Positions 35,075-43,673 are shown, numbered from the stretch's first letter. The stretch: DNA of 64,000 nucleotides from Paenibacillus oleatilyticus (GCF_018998565.1 NZ_JAHNZO010000025.1:1-64000); one strand, 5' to 3'. Numbers and translations: made by a program. The notes: generated by a model from the letters alone, not told the origin.

Positions 35075-36208
35075 CTAGGTTTCGGCAGCATCCTTTGCTT
35101 TTGCCGGGGATGCGAGGGTAATCCATTCGTCGCGATGGATGACTTCGATGCGCGATACCTCGATCCGCTTCTGCACTTCCTCCGTACTAAGACCGGCAAC
35201 GGCCTGAAGCTGCCAAGAGGCATAATTGACGACGCCGCGCCCGATCGTTTCCCCATCCGGGCCGAGCACTTCGATGACATCGCCGGGATGGAACTCCCCG
35301 GTCACTTCCTTGACTCCCGCGGGCAGCAAGCTTTTGCCGCCTGCGACGAGCGCGAGCTCGGCGCCTTCGTCTACGTAGACGGCGCCCTGCGGCTGGGAGT
35401 GAAACCCGAGCCACTGCTTTTTCATCGGCAAATTATGCTCTGCCGTATCGAAATAAGTGCCTTTCCCGGTTCCTTCCACGGCCAGCATCAGATCGCCGGG
35501 CTCCGCAACGCGCCCGACGAACACCGGCACACCGCCGCGCATGGCGATTCGTGCGGCTTCGATTTTGGAGCGCATGCCGCCGGTGCCAACACTGGAACCG
35601 GAACCGCCGGCAATCCGGTAAATGCTTTCGTCGATTTCCAGCACGCGGTCGATCCGTTTGGCGTCGGCGTTTTTGCGCGGGTCTTCGGTGTACAATCCGT
35701 CCGTATCGGTGAGAATGACCAGCCTTTGCGCCCGGACCAGATTGGCTACGAGGGCGGAAAGCGTGTCATTGTCGCCGAATTTCAGCTCGTCGACCGAGAC
35801 CGTATCGTTTTCGTTAATGATCGGCAGCATTCCGCGGCGCAGCAGCTCTTCAATCGTCATCTGCGCGTTGTGGATTCGCTTGCGGTTGGAGAAGTCGGAG
35901 CGGGTAAGCAGAATTTGACCTACGCCTACGCCATGCCCCGAGAATGCGGCCTGATATGCTTGCATCAGCAGCGCCTGCCCGACGGAAGCGGAGGCCTGCT
36001 TCTCGTGCAGCAGCTTGGGACGTGCCGTGTAGCCCAGCTCCCGAAAGCCGGCTGCCACGGCACCCGAGGTCACGAGGAGTACGGGAAAGCCTTGGGCGCG
36101 AAGCGCCGCCAGCTCATCTGCAAAAAATGCGATTTTTGCCCGATTCAATCCGCCTTCGTCGGACGTTAGCGAGCTGCTGCCGATTTTCACTACGATCGTT
36201 TGCTGCAT
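35075..36208 (-). CDS. proB: Glutamate 5-kinase
   Basis: First step of proline synthesis, normally inhibited by proline. The amino-acid-kinase domain has VVKIGSSSLT, LVTSGAVAAG, NENDTVSVDELKFGDND and LTDTDGLYTEDPR; GTGGMRSKIEAA binds nucleotide. A C-terminal PUA domain (about residues 280-360) is present. 377 residues from ATG 36208, where the family begins; the ribosome site is weak and an ATG at 36226 is a less likely alternative. Expression is controlled by the proline T-box immediately upstream. Confidence 0.95.
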   Translation of the reverse strand: MQQTIVVKIGSSSLTSDEGGLNRAKIAFFADELAALRAQGFPVLLVTSGAVAAGFRELGYTARPKLLHEKQASASVGQALLMQAYQAAFSGHGVGVGQILLTRSDFSNRKRIHNAQMTIEELLRRGMLPIINENDTVSVDELKFGDNDTLSALVANLVRAQRLVILTDTDGLYTEDPRKNADAKRIDRVLEIDESIYRIAGGSGSSVGTGGMRSKIEAARIAMRGGVPVFVGRVAEPGDLMLAVEGTGKGTYFDTAEHNLPMKKQWLGFHSQPQGAVYVDEGAELALVAGGKSLLPAGVKEVTGEFHPGDVIEVLGPDGETIGRGVVNYASWQLQAVAGLSTEEVQKRIEVSRIEVIHRDEWITLASPAKAKDAAET

Positions 36209-36265
36209 AGGAATCACTCTTTCCATGACTGATCTGGCTGTCGCCCGGGGCAGGGGCGGAAAACA

Positions 36266-36507
36266 CAAAAAGGCCCCGTCCTTTAAGGACGAAAGCCTCT
36301 ACTTCCGCGGTACCACCTTACTTGATGAATTGAAGACCAATCCATCCTGCTTCAGACCCTTGTAACGGCAGGGAAAGCCGTCCAGCTCGTCGCTGGCCGT
36401 TCAGGGGCGGGTTCGGCAAGGCTCCACGGTAAATTCTCGCAGCCGGTGGAATTTACTCTCTGATCGTGCAGGGGCTTTCCTACTATTCCCATCAATACGT
36501 TTTGCTT
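36266..36507 (-). ncRNA. T-box riboswitch, probably proline specific, proB leader
   Basis: Read on the minus strand: AGTA turn in stem I, then GAAC followed by CCG (complement of 36408-36410), a proline codon in the specifier position; the T-box AAGGTGGTACCGCGG is the complement of 36305-36319, and a terminator stem with a T run follows (complement of 36267-36300). UGGU in the T-box fits discriminator A of tRNA-Pro. Stem I pairing next to AGTA has a mismatch, so the exact specifier register is less certain than the T-box itself. Confidence 0.88.
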
Positions 36508-36513
36508 TTCATT

Positions 36514-36542
36514 AGCATAGCATGAGGGGGGAGGTTTGTAAA
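36514..36542 (-). promoter_or_regulatory. Sigma-A promoter of the proB T-box leader
   Basis: On the minus strand TTTACA (complement of 36537-36542) and TATGCT (complement of 36514-36519) with a 17-bp spacer, starting right after the mtnE stop codon. Confidence 0.7.
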
Positions 36543-36547
36543 GGCGA

Positions 36548-37759
36548 TCAGCCGAACAGGCGAAGCGCGTCGATTCGGTCAACCGCTTCGCGGAGCCGCT
36601 CTTCGGTGCTGAGCAAGCCGAGGCGCACATAGCCTTCGCCGTGATCGCCGAAGCCGACTCCCGGAGCGACGACAATCTTGGCCTGCTCAAGCAGCATGTC
36701 GGAGAACGATTCCGACGTATAGCCCTTCGGCACAGGCAGCCAAGTGAAGAAAGAGCCTTGCGAACGCGACGCCTGCCAGCCGATCCGGTCCAAAGCGCCG
36801 AACAGGGCGTCTCTGCGGCTCTGGTACATCTGCACGAGCTCGCGAACGCTATCCTGCGGGCCGGTCAACGCGACGGCCGCCGCCTCTTGGATGCCTCCGA
36901 ACAAGCTGCAGTAGTAATGATCCTGAATCAAGTTGATCATCCGGACGATTTCGGGATTGCCGAGGCAGAAGCCGACCCGCCAGCCGGCCATGTTGTACGT
37001 TTTGGACAGCGTGTAAAATTCGACGCCGACTTCCTTGGCGCCCGGCAGCTGCAGGAAGCTGACCGGCTTCTGCCCGTCGAAGCCGATGGCGCCGTAAGCA
37101 AAGTCGCTGGCAACTACGACACCGTGCTTCGCTGCAAAAGCAATCGTCTCTTCATAAAAGGAAGCCGGAGCCGAAACTGCCGTCGGATTGTTCGGATAGT
37201 TGATGAACATCAGCTTCGCCCGATTCACGTCATCGGCTGAAAGCGCGCTGTAATCCGGCAGGAAGCCGTTCGATTCCAGAAGCGGCATAAAAGCCATCCG
37301 GGCACCGGCCAGGGCGACGCCGGACCAGTAATCCGGATATCCGGGGTCCGGCACCAGACAGACATCGCCGGGATTGAGCAGGCATTGGGCAATTTCCACA
37401 AGGCCGGTTTTGCCGCCGAACAAAACCGCCACTTCCGTTTCCGGGTCAAGCTCGACGCCGTAATCCTCCCGGTATCTTTGGGCGACGGCCTCTTTTAAGA
37501 ACAAGTAGCCGTTGAACGGAGGGTAGCGGTGGTACTGCGGATTTTCCGCCGCTTGCTGCAGCGCCTTGACGATGTGCGGCGGGGTCGGGCGATCCGGATT
37601 TCCTTGTCCCAGATTGATGACGTCGTGTCCTGCAGCAATCTGGACATTGGCCTTGCGCACAAGCGTGGCGAAAAATTGGGTGGGTAATTCTTGCAGCCGC
37701 TGTGCCGGAATCATGGGAAAAGCGCTGACGGCTGCTTTTGTCGGGTTGTTGGTATTCAT
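36548..37759 (-). CDS. mtnE: Methionine-salvage aminotransferase MtnE
   Basis: PLP aminotransferase that converts 2-keto-4-methylthiobutyrate to methionine. The 403-residue product matches the MtnE type: INLGQGNPDRPTPPHIVKAL, VAVLFGGKTGLVE, FINYPNNPTA and the PLP lysine in YTLSKTYNMAGWRVGF. Neighbouring mtnWXB and mtnU support the assignment over a general class I aminotransferase. GGAG lies eight bases before the ATG. No SAM riboswitch was seen in its leader, unlike in B. subtilis. Confidence 0.9.
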   Translation of the reverse strand: MNTNNPTKAAVSAFPMIPAQRLQELPTQFFATLVRKANVQIAAGHDVINLGQGNPDRPTPPHIVKALQQAAENPQYHRYPPFNGYLFLKEAVAQRYREDYGVELDPETEVAVLFGGKTGLVEIAQCLLNPGDVCLVPDPGYPDYWSGVALAGARMAFMPLLESNGFLPDYSALSADDVNRAKLMFINYPNNPTAVSAPASFYEETIAFAAKHGVVVASDFAYGAIGFDGQKPVSFLQLPGAKEVGVEFYTLSKTYNMAGWRVGFCLGNPEIVRMINLIQDHYYCSLFGGIQEAAAVALTGPQDSVRELVQMYQSRRDALFGALDRIGWQASRSQGSFFTWLPVPKGYTSESFSDMLLEQAKIVVAPGVGFGDHGEGYVRLGLLSTEERLREAVDRIDALRLFG

Positions 37760-37993
37760 CTATGTCACTCCATTTAGTTTGGTTTCAAATGTGTTGCCTT
37801 ACAATTAATTCCTTGTGTTCTTATCGGAATATGGTAAATACCCTGAGCGGATAGGAATAATGTAACATGAAAAACGGTGTGTGTATACGGGTCTATTTCA
37901 TCGAATCATCCGTTTATCTGTCGAGTCTTCTATAATGTGCGCAAAATCAAGAAGATGTGTTATAATGATTGCATAAAGTTTCACTAAATGATA

Positions 37994-38018
37994 TTTAGTT
38001 TCATATAATGAAACTAAA
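37994..38018. promoter_or_regulatory. Operator-like palindrome before the methyltransferase gene
   Basis: TTTAGTTTCAT (37994-38004) and ATGAAACTAAA (38008-38018) form perfect 11-bp arms around three bases. The centre contains TATAAT (38004-38009) as a possible -10, and a half-site copy (AGTTTCACTAAA) precedes it. Two more TATAAT boxes (37931-37936, 37961-37966) lie upstream. A repressor bound here would block the promoter 17 bases before the start codon. Confidence 0.5.
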
Positions 38019-38034
38019 TTGCGGAGGGAAATCC

Positions 38035-38823
38035 ATGGCGATAAGCTTTCACGATGAATACAATAAATATACCTACACGGGCAGACACGCCGATTCCGGC
38101 TGGATGGAGCTGATCCGAAAGAAGGCGCGCCCCCAAGGGAAAGCGGCAGCGGACATCGGCTGCGGCGGGGGCATTTACGCTGTTGCTTTGGCAGAGCTGG
38201 GCGTTTCGTCGGTCGTCGGCATCGATTTCTCCGAAGCGATGCTTGAAGGAGCCGCAGAGCATTGCGCGGCCTACGGGCAAATCCGTTTGACCCAAGGGAC
38301 CGCGGATCGGACGGGACTGCCCGAAGACTCGGTCGAGCTTGTGCTGGAGCGCGCGCTGATCCACCATATCGCCGCGGAAGCGCTGCCGGACGTATTCCGC
38401 GAGGCGCAGCGGATTCTCAGGCCCGGAGGGCTGCTGATTGTGCAGGATCGCACGCCCGAGGACTGCCTGCTTCCCGGGAGCAGGGAGCATCTGCGCGGCT
38501 ACTGGTTCGAAAAGTACCCGCGTCTCCGCGAGCTGGAAGCAGGACGCCGTCACGATGCGGCGGCCATACGCAAGGCTCTGGAGGCATCCGGGTTCTCGGT
38601 TGTGGAAGAAACGCAGCTATGGGAAGTGCGCAAAAGCTACGCAAGCTATAGCGACTATCGGGAGGAGCTTTTGAGCCGGAAGGGACGTTCCATTTTACAT
38701 GAATTGTCGGATGCGGAGCTTCAGGATTTGGCGGTTGCCATCGCAGCGGACTCGGGCTATGAAATGAATGAGCCCGCTCTGGAGCGGGACCGCTGGACGA
38801 TATTCTTTGCGCAAGCGCGTTGA
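38035..38823 (+). CDS. Class I SAM-dependent methyltransferase, substrate unknown
   Basis: The 262-residue protein has the SAM-binding motif I ADIGCGGGIYAVALAELG (about residues 38-55), motif II VVGIDFSEAMLEGA and ERALIHHI in place of the post-II acidic stretch, as in Methyltransf_11/25 proteins. FREAQRILRPGGLLIVQDRT is the usual strand 5. ATG 38035 follows GGAGGG. It is divergent from mtnE, and an operator-like palindrome overlaps its promoter. Substrate cannot be inferred. Confidence 0.8.
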   Translation: MAISFHDEYNKYTYTGRHADSGWMELIRKKARPQGKAAADIGCGGGIYAVALAELGVSSVVGIDFSEAMLEGAAEHCAAYGQIRLTQGTADRTGLPEDSVELVLERALIHHIAAEALPDVFREAQRILRPGGLLIVQDRTPEDCLLPGSREHLRGYWFEKYPRLRELEAGRRHDAAAIRKALEASGFSVVEETQLWEVRKSYASYSDYREELLSRKGRSILHELSDAELQDLAVAIAADSGYEMNEPALERDRWTIFFAQAR

Positions 38824-38925
38824 AGTTCCGCTTCCATTGCTCTATGATAATAGGAAGAAGCGGCGTAGCGCCCTAAAACGGGCCGCTGCGTCCGGAATTT
38901 CGAGACGGGTAAGGGGGAAGGTTAG

Positions 38926-39723
38926 ATGGCTGGGCAACGATGGAATTTGGCTCTGCTGCAGATGGACATCGCAATAGGAGAACCCGAACGCAACTTCGCA
39001 AAGCTGGGGAGCCTTCTGAATGAAGCGGTCGCTCACGATTCGAAGCCGGATGTGATCGTGTTTCCGGAGATGTGGAACACCGGCTACGCGCTGGATCGGA
39101 TTCAGGAGCTCGCGGACCGTTACGGAGAGCGGACCGAAGCGCTGCTGTCGGCGTTTAGCCGAAAGCACGGCGTAAACATCGTCGGCGGTTCGATCGCGGA
39201 GAAGCGGGACGACGGCGTTTACAATACGATATTCGCATATGACCGGCAAGGAAACCGTGCAGGAGACTACTCGAAAATTCATTTGTTCCGGCTGATGGAT
39301 GAGGAGAAGTTTCTGCAAAGCGGAGACTGTGCGGGCGAACTGCAATTGGACGGCATTCCGGCCGGCATGATGATCTGCTATGATATCCGCTTTCCGGAGC
39401 TTGCGCGAAAGCTAGCGCTTGGCGGCGCGCAAATTTTGTTCGTTCCGGCCGAATGGCCGAATCCGCGGCTGCATCACTGGCGCACGCTGCTGATGGCGAG
39501 GGCGATCGAGAACCAGATGTTCGTCGTCTCCTGCAACCGTGTAGGCGTGAGCGGGACGACGGAGTTTTTCGGCCATTCGATGGTTATCGATCCGTGGGGC
39601 GAGGTGCTGGCAGAAGGTGGGGAGGCCGAAACGATCGTTCGCGCTGCCGTCGACCTCAGTCAGGTGCCTGCCGTGCGCAGCAAAATTCCGGTATTTGAAG
39701 ACAGACGTCCTTCATTATATTAA
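38926..39723 (+). CDS. mtnU: Carbon-nitrogen hydrolase MtnU (omega-amidase)
   Basis: Nitrilase-superfamily amidase; in methionine salvage it removes the 2-oxo acid amide (2-oxoglutaramate) formed by glutamine-dependent transamination. The triad is Glu about 48 (FPEMWNTGYAL), Lys about 117 (DYSKIHLF) and Cys about 151 (MMICYDIRFPE). 265 residues. The position close to mtnE, as in the B. subtilis mtnU-mtnE pair, supports the name. ATG 38926 follows a GGGGGAAGG site. Confidence 0.86.
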   Translation: MAGQRWNLALLQMDIAIGEPERNFAKLGSLLNEAVAHDSKPDVIVFPEMWNTGYALDRIQELADRYGERTEALLSAFSRKHGVNIVGGSIAEKRDDGVYNTIFAYDRQGNRAGDYSKIHLFRLMDEEKFLQSGDCAGELQLDGIPAGMMICYDIRFPELARKLALGGAQILFVPAEWPNPRLHHWRTLLMARAIENQMFVVSCNRVGVSGTTEFFGHSMVIDPWGEVLAEGGEAETIVRAAVDLSQVPAVRSKIPVFEDRRPSLY

Positions 39724-39732
39724 AAAGGTACG

Positions 39733-39766
39733 AAAAACCGGCTCGGATCATTCCGACCGGTTTTTT
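39733..39766. terminator. Bidirectional terminator between mtnU and the LysR gene
   Basis: AAAAACCGG and CCGGTTTTTT flank an inner CTCGGA/TCCGA hairpin. The LysR stop codon (39748-39750) lies within the stem. Confidence 0.85.
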
Positions 39767-40671
39767 GCGCGTTCGGCTTCCATCACTTGGCGGAATGTCT
39801 CCATGAACGCGGCGACCGCCTTCGATAAATAGCGCCCCTTGCGGTGGGCGATGACGAGGGTACGGGTCGGCCGGTTGGTCAGCCGTAGGTAAGCGGGCGC
39901 AAGCTCGTTCCATCCCCTCAACAGCATATGCGGGATGAAGGCAATGCCCATCCCTGCCGCGACGAGCGACTGGACCGTCTCGATATTGCTGCTCTCGAAC
40001 ACGATATTCGGCGTAAATCCGGCGTCGTTGCACAATGCGATTGCGATTTGACGGAAGCCCTGGCCTCTTTTCAGCGCGATGAACGGCTCCTCCTGCAGCT
40101 CCGCAATATCGACCGTTTTGCTTCCTCCTGCGGCCAGACGAGCGGCCAGCGGATGCTGCGGCGGGACGGCCAGTACGATCTCTTCCTCAATGACCGGTTC
40201 GTAGTCGAGCGAGTCGTCGATCAGGGGCAGGGAAAGCAGGCTAATGTCGGCTTGTCCGCTCGCCGTCAATTGTTCGAGGTTCGAGGTCGTCTCTTCGACG
40301 AGCACGATGTCGATTTCCGGGTAGCGCTCCTGGAAGACGGGCAGGACAAGAGGCAGCACGTGTGCGCCCGTAATCGGGAGGCTGCCCACGACAAGCTTGC
40401 CTTTGCGCATTTGGGAGATGTCTTCCATTTCTTGTTTTAACTGCTCGACCATGTCGAGAATTTTTTGCGCTTTTTCTACAAAGCGGGTACCGGCATAGGT
40501 GACCTCCACCGAGTTGGTCGTCCGTTGAAACAAAAGTACGCCGAGCTCCTTCTCCAGCTTGGAAAGCTGCTGGCTGAGCGACGGTTGGGCGATATGCAGC
40601 TTTTCGGCTGCGCGGGAAAAGTTCTTTTCGATGGCAATTTGCAAAGCGTATTGCAGCTGGCGCAGTTCCAT
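39748..40671 (-). CDS. LysR-family transcriptional regulator
   Basis: The 307-residue protein has the LysR N-terminal helix-turn-helix (MELRQLQYALQIAIEKNFSR then AAEKLHIAQPSLSQQLSKLE) and a substrate-binding domain (about residues 90-295, GKLVVGSLPITGAHVLPLVL). Effector unknown. A 17-base palindrome in its leader, GCTACG and CGTAGC around five bases (40708-40724), contains T-N11-A and is a candidate autoregulatory site; TATAAT-like sequence lies next to it. The neighbours (small protein, DUF2512, leuCD) do not fix its regulon. Confidence 0.9.
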   Translation of the reverse strand: MELRQLQYALQIAIEKNFSRAAEKLHIAQPSLSQQLSKLEKELGVLLFQRTTNSVEVTYAGTRFVEKAQKILDMVEQLKQEMEDISQMRKGKLVVGSLPITGAHVLPLVLPVFQERYPEIDIVLVEETTSNLEQLTASGQADISLLSLPLIDDSLDYEPVIEEEIVLAVPPQHPLAARLAAGGSKTVDIAELQEEPFIALKRGQGFRQIAIALCNDAGFTPNIVFESSNIETVQSLVAAGMGIAFIPHMLLRGWNELAPAYLRLTNRPTRTLVIAHRKGRYLSKAVAAFMETFRQVMEAERAKNRSE

Positions 40672-40707
40672 GCGGCTCGGCTCCTTTTATAAAGAATACC
40701 TATCAAT

Positions 40708-40724
40708 GCTACGTTAATCGTAGC
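40708..40724. promoter_or_regulatory. Palindrome in the LysR leader
   Basis: GCTACG, five bases, CGTAGC; contains the T-N11-A pattern of LysR sites and lies 37-53 bases before the LysR start codon. Confidence 0.45.
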
Positions 40725-40778
40725 GTATTTATTATAAGAATGAAAGAGCCGATGTGCGGCAGCTCCCCGTTCGCAAAC

Positions 40779-40812
40779 AAAAAGGAAGAAAGAGCGGGAG
40801 GCTCCTTCTTCC
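40779..40812 (-). terminator. Terminator of the DUF2512 / small-protein transcript
   Basis: On the minus strand GGAAGAAGGAGC pairs with GCTCTTTCTTCC, followed by a T run. Confidence 0.7.
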
Positions 40813-40873
40813 AGGGCAGAACGGAATATGGTCTGAAACGAGCAAGCAGCCGCATTTTTTCGGCCGCAAAGCA

Positions 40874-41032
40874 TCAAGTCCCGCAAGAGCCGGGATACCC
40901 GTCGTTCCGTTTCATTTCTTCCAAATGCTCGCGCATCTCTTCGTCTCCGGGCATTTCGGCGACCAGCTTTACTTTGCCGGGAGCGGGCTCCTTTGTTGGA
41001 GCAGCATCCTCAGGGCGAGGCGTATCGGTCAT
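40874..41032 (-). CDS. Small acidic protein of 52 residues, unknown function
   Basis: An ATG on the minus strand at 41032 is preceded at eight bases by a consensus GAGGAGG. The product begins MTDTPRPEDAAPTKEPAPGK and continues VKLVAEMPGDEEMREHLEEM, ending in GYPGSCGT. It has a Pro/Ala-rich head, a helical acidic middle and a single Cys near the C terminus. It follows the DUF2512 gene by 25 bases on the same strand and is followed by a terminator 60 bases on, so it has all the signals of a real gene. No family recognised. Confidence 0.65.
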   Translation of the reverse strand: MTDTPRPEDAAPTKEPAPGKVKLVAEMPGDEEMREHLEEMKRNDGYPGSCGT

Positions 41033-41057
41033 TGCGCAGTCCTCCTCGGGGGTATAA

Positions 41058-41399
41058 TCAGGAATACCAACGGACGTCCCATCTTCGGAGCAGCAGGTGG
41101 TACCCGAATTCTACGGCAGCCGTGACGACGGCGATAACGGCAAGCTCCCGCCAGGACAATCCCCAATAATATGCGGTTCCGACGGCCCATAAAAATAAAG
41201 CGGCCAGCAGTCCGTCGGCCAAGGTTGCGGCACCGTTCCCGAATTCGTCGAGAATCCACTGATCTCCGAGAAAAAAAGCCAGAATGCTCAGGCTGCCGGA
41301 GGCCATTAGCGCCTGGAAAAGTGTTGCGTTGGAAAAATAAAGCAGCAGCGGGACGGTAAATAGAGCGTTTAGGACGAGTTTGACAAGCAGCTTGCTCAC
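41058..41399 (-). CDS. DUF2512 (YndM-like) membrane protein
   Basis: The 113-residue protein consists of four transmembrane segments (about residues 6-24, 30-50, 57-77, 82-102) with short loops and ends in a basic tail RRWDVRW. This is the DUF2512/YndM pattern of Bacillales; function unknown. GTG 41399 is chosen because AGGGAG lies about ten bases upstream and the family starts near MSKLLVKLVLNALF; an ATG at 41456 would add 19 charged residues without a ribosome site. Confidence 0.75.
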   Translation of the reverse strand: MSKLLVKLVLNALFTVPLLLYFSNATLFQALMASGSLSILAFFLGDQWILDEFGNGAATLADGLLAALFLWAVGTAYYWGLSWRELAVIAVVTAAVEFGYHLLLRRWDVRWYS

Positions 41400-41469
41400 G
41401 CTTTCCAGCTCCCTTACTTTTGCTTTTGTTGAAAGGTTGTCCAATCGGTCCTTCATTTATGCAGTGGGA

Positions 41470-41496
41470 AGGGGAAGAGCCCCTGGCCTTTTTTTT
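41470..41496 (+). terminator. Terminator-like hairpin upstream of leuC
   Basis: AGGGG (41470-41474) pairs with CCCCT (41480-41484); after GGCC comes a run of eight T. No plus-strand gene precedes it, so it may insulate leuC or act as an attenuator. Confidence 0.4.
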
Positions 41497-41541
41497 GATT
41501 AACTCATAGCGAAAACCTATGAAGGCTATAGATATTATATC

Positions 41542-41571
41542 TTGGATCAATGAAGATGGACGTGATACGAT
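41542..41571 (+). promoter_or_regulatory. Putative sigma-A promoter of leuCD
   Basis: TTGGAT (41542-41547) and TACGAT (41566-41571) with an 18-bp spacer, 42 bases before leuC. A GATATTATATC palindrome (41531-41541) lies just upstream of the -35. Confidence 0.5.
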
Positions 41572-41613
41572 AAGTGACATTAGGAGCATTATTCAGATAC
41601 CGAGGTGGAACCG

Positions 41614-43032
41614 ATGGCAAAAACAATGTTCGAAAAAATTTGGGACAATCACGTCATTCATTCGGAGCCGGGCAAGCCGAGCATCATTTATATCGACCTT
41701 CAACTGGTCCATGAAGTGACTTCTCCGCAAGCGTTCGAAGGCCTTCGCCTAAGCGGCCGCAAGGTGCGCCGTCCGGACTTGACGTTCGCAACGATGGATC
41801 ATAACGTACCGACCAAGGATCGTTTCAATATCACCGATCCGATTTCCAAGCAGCAGATCGACACGCTCTCCAAAAACTGTGCGGATTTCGGCGTTACCCT
41901 GTTCGACCTGGACAGCATCGATCAAGGGGTTGTCCACGTTATGGGACCGGAGCTCGGTTTGACGCATCCCGGCAAAACGATCGTCTGCGGCGACAGCCAC
42001 ACGTCTACGCACGGCGCGTTCGGGGCTTTGGCGTTCGGGATCGGAACGAGCGAGGTGGAGCACGTGCTTGCGACGCAGTGCTTGCAGCAAGCGAAGCCGA
42101 AAACGCTGGAAGTGCGCATCAACGGCAAGCTGAAGCCAGGGGTTACGGCGAAGGACTTGATTCTCGGCGTCATTGCGAAATACGGCACGGATTTTGCAAC
42201 CGGCTATGTTATTGAGTACACGGGCGAAGCGATTCGCGGCTTGTCCATGGAAGAGCGCATGACCGTGTGCAACATGTCGATCGAAGCAGGTGCAAGAGCA
42301 GGCTTGATCGCTCCGGACCAAACGACGTTCGATTACCTCCGCGGACGCGAATATGTGCCGCAAGGCGAGGCGTTCGAGCAAGCGGTAGCGGCGTGGAAGC
42401 AACTGACGACGGATGAGGGCGCAGTATACGATCGCGTGGTCGAGTTTGACGCGGACAGCCTGATTCCGCAAGTTACCTGGGGTACTAGCCCGGGTATGGG
42501 TACCGACGTCACGTCCCGCGTGCCGAATCCGGCGGATTTCAGCACGGAGAACGAGCGCAAAGCGGCGGAAAAAGCGATCGAGTACATGGGCTTGACACCG
42601 GGAACGCCGATGACGGATGTTACGATCGATTACGTATTTATCGGTTCCTGTACGAACGGCCGGATCGAGGACCTGCGCGCGGCGGCTGCCGTGGCTCAAG
42701 GCTACAAGGTGTCGCCGAGCGTGACGGCGATCGTCGTGCCGGGCTCGGGCCGGGTAAAAATCCAGGCGGAAAAAGAAGGCCTCGATAAAATTTTCATCGA
42801 AGCGGGCTTTGAATGGCGCGATGCCGGCTGCAGCATGTGTCTGGCGATGAACCCGGACGTGCTGAAGCCGGGCCAACGCTGCGCTTCGACATCGAACCGG
42901 AACTTTGAAGGCCGTCAAGGCCGTGACGGACGCACGCACCTCGTGTCTCCGGCGATGGCAGCTGCGGCAGCGATCGAAGGCCGTTTCACCGACGTGCGCG
43001 ATTGGAATTTCAAAGTGAAGCAGGAAGCTTAA
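41614..43032 (+). CDS. leuC: 3-isopropylmalate dehydratase large subunit
   Basis: Aconitase-family enzyme that isomerises 2- to 3-isopropylmalate in leucine synthesis. The 4Fe-4S ligands are Cys about 346 (IGSCTNGR), 406 and 409 (GCSMCLAMNPD). VCGDSHTSTHGAFGALAFGI is the conserved substrate region. 472 residues. ATG 41614 follows GAGGTGG. leuD starts 35 bases after the stop. leuA and leuB are not in this window. Confidence 0.97.
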   Translation: MAKTMFEKIWDNHVIHSEPGKPSIIYIDLQLVHEVTSPQAFEGLRLSGRKVRRPDLTFATMDHNVPTKDRFNITDPISKQQIDTLSKNCADFGVTLFDLDSIDQGVVHVMGPELGLTHPGKTIVCGDSHTSTHGAFGALAFGIGTSEVEHVLATQCLQQAKPKTLEVRINGKLKPGVTAKDLILGVIAKYGTDFATGYVIEYTGEAIRGLSMEERMTVCNMSIEAGARAGLIAPDQTTFDYLRGREYVPQGEAFEQAVAAWKQLTTDEGAVYDRVVEFDADSLIPQVTWGTSPGMGTDVTSRVPNPADFSTENERKAAEKAIEYMGLTPGTPMTDVTIDYVFIGSCTNGRIEDLRAAAAVAQGYKVSPSVTAIVVPGSGRVKIQAEKEGLDKIFIEAGFEWRDAGCSMCLAMNPDVLKPGQRCASTSNRNFEGRQGRDGRTHLVSPAMAAAAAIEGRFTDVRDWNFKVKQEA

Positions 43033-43067
43033 GAAGATTATCTTATCGAAGCGAGGAGTTAACCGAC

Positions 43068-43673
43068 ATGGAAGCTTTTAAACAGCATACCGGCCTGGTC
43101 GGTCCGGTGGACCGCGTGAACGTGGACACGGACGCCATTATCCCTAAACAATTTTTGAAACGCATCGAGCGTTCCGGCTTCGGCCAATTTCTGTTCTACG
43201 AGTGGCGTTTTGACCTCAATGGCAATACGATTCCGGAGTTCAGCCTGAATCAGCCGCGCTATCAAGGCGCTTCCGTTCTGATTTCCCGCGCCAACTTCGG
43301 CTGCGGCTCCTCCCGGGAGCATGCCCCTTGGGCCATTCAGGACTACGGGTTCAAAGTCGTGATCGCACCGTCGTTTGCCGACATTTTCTACAACAACTGC
43401 TTCAAGAACGGCATCCTGCCGATCAAGCTGAGCGAAGAGCAGGTCGAGGAACTGTTCCAGCGCACCGCGGCGAAAGAAGGCTACAAGCTGACCGTCGATC
43501 TGGAGAACAAAAAGATCACCGACGATCAAGGCCTCAGCATCGACTTCGATCTGGATGAGCACCGCCGCCAGTTCCTGCTGCTCGGTCTCGACGATATCGG
43601 TCTGACGCTGCAGCATGAAGACAAAATTTCGGCATACGAAGCGGCGCACAAAGCGCGTCTCGCGTACAAATAA
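43068..43673 (+). CDS. leuD: 3-isopropylmalate dehydratase small subunit
   Basis: Swivel-domain partner of LeuC. Family motifs: DTDAIIPKQFLK, NFGCGSSREHAPWAIQDYGF, and APSFADIFYNNCFKNGILP. 201 residues, the long bacterial form. ATG 43068 has GAGGAG upstream. Followed by a clear terminator, so leuCD form a two-gene operon. Confidence 0.97.
   Translation: MEAFKQHTGLVGPVDRVNVDTDAIIPKQFLKRIERSGFGQFLFYEWRFDLNGNTIPEFSLNQPRYQGASVLISRANFGCGSSREHAPWAIQDYGFKVVIAPSFADIFYNNCFKNGILPIKLSEEQVEELFQRTAAKEGYKLTVDLENKKITDDQGLSIDFDLDEHRRQFLLLGLDDIGLTLQHEDKISAYEAAHKARLAYK

Noticed and set aside
37760..38000. SAM riboswitch before mtnE
   Set aside because: Looked for because the B. subtilis homologue has one; the conserved core and stem pattern are not visible on the minus strand.
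41519..41719. Plus-strand frame of 66 codons overlapping the leuC start
   Set aside because: Weak start signals, overlaps leuC by 106 bases and has no leucine-rich stretch expected of a leader peptide.
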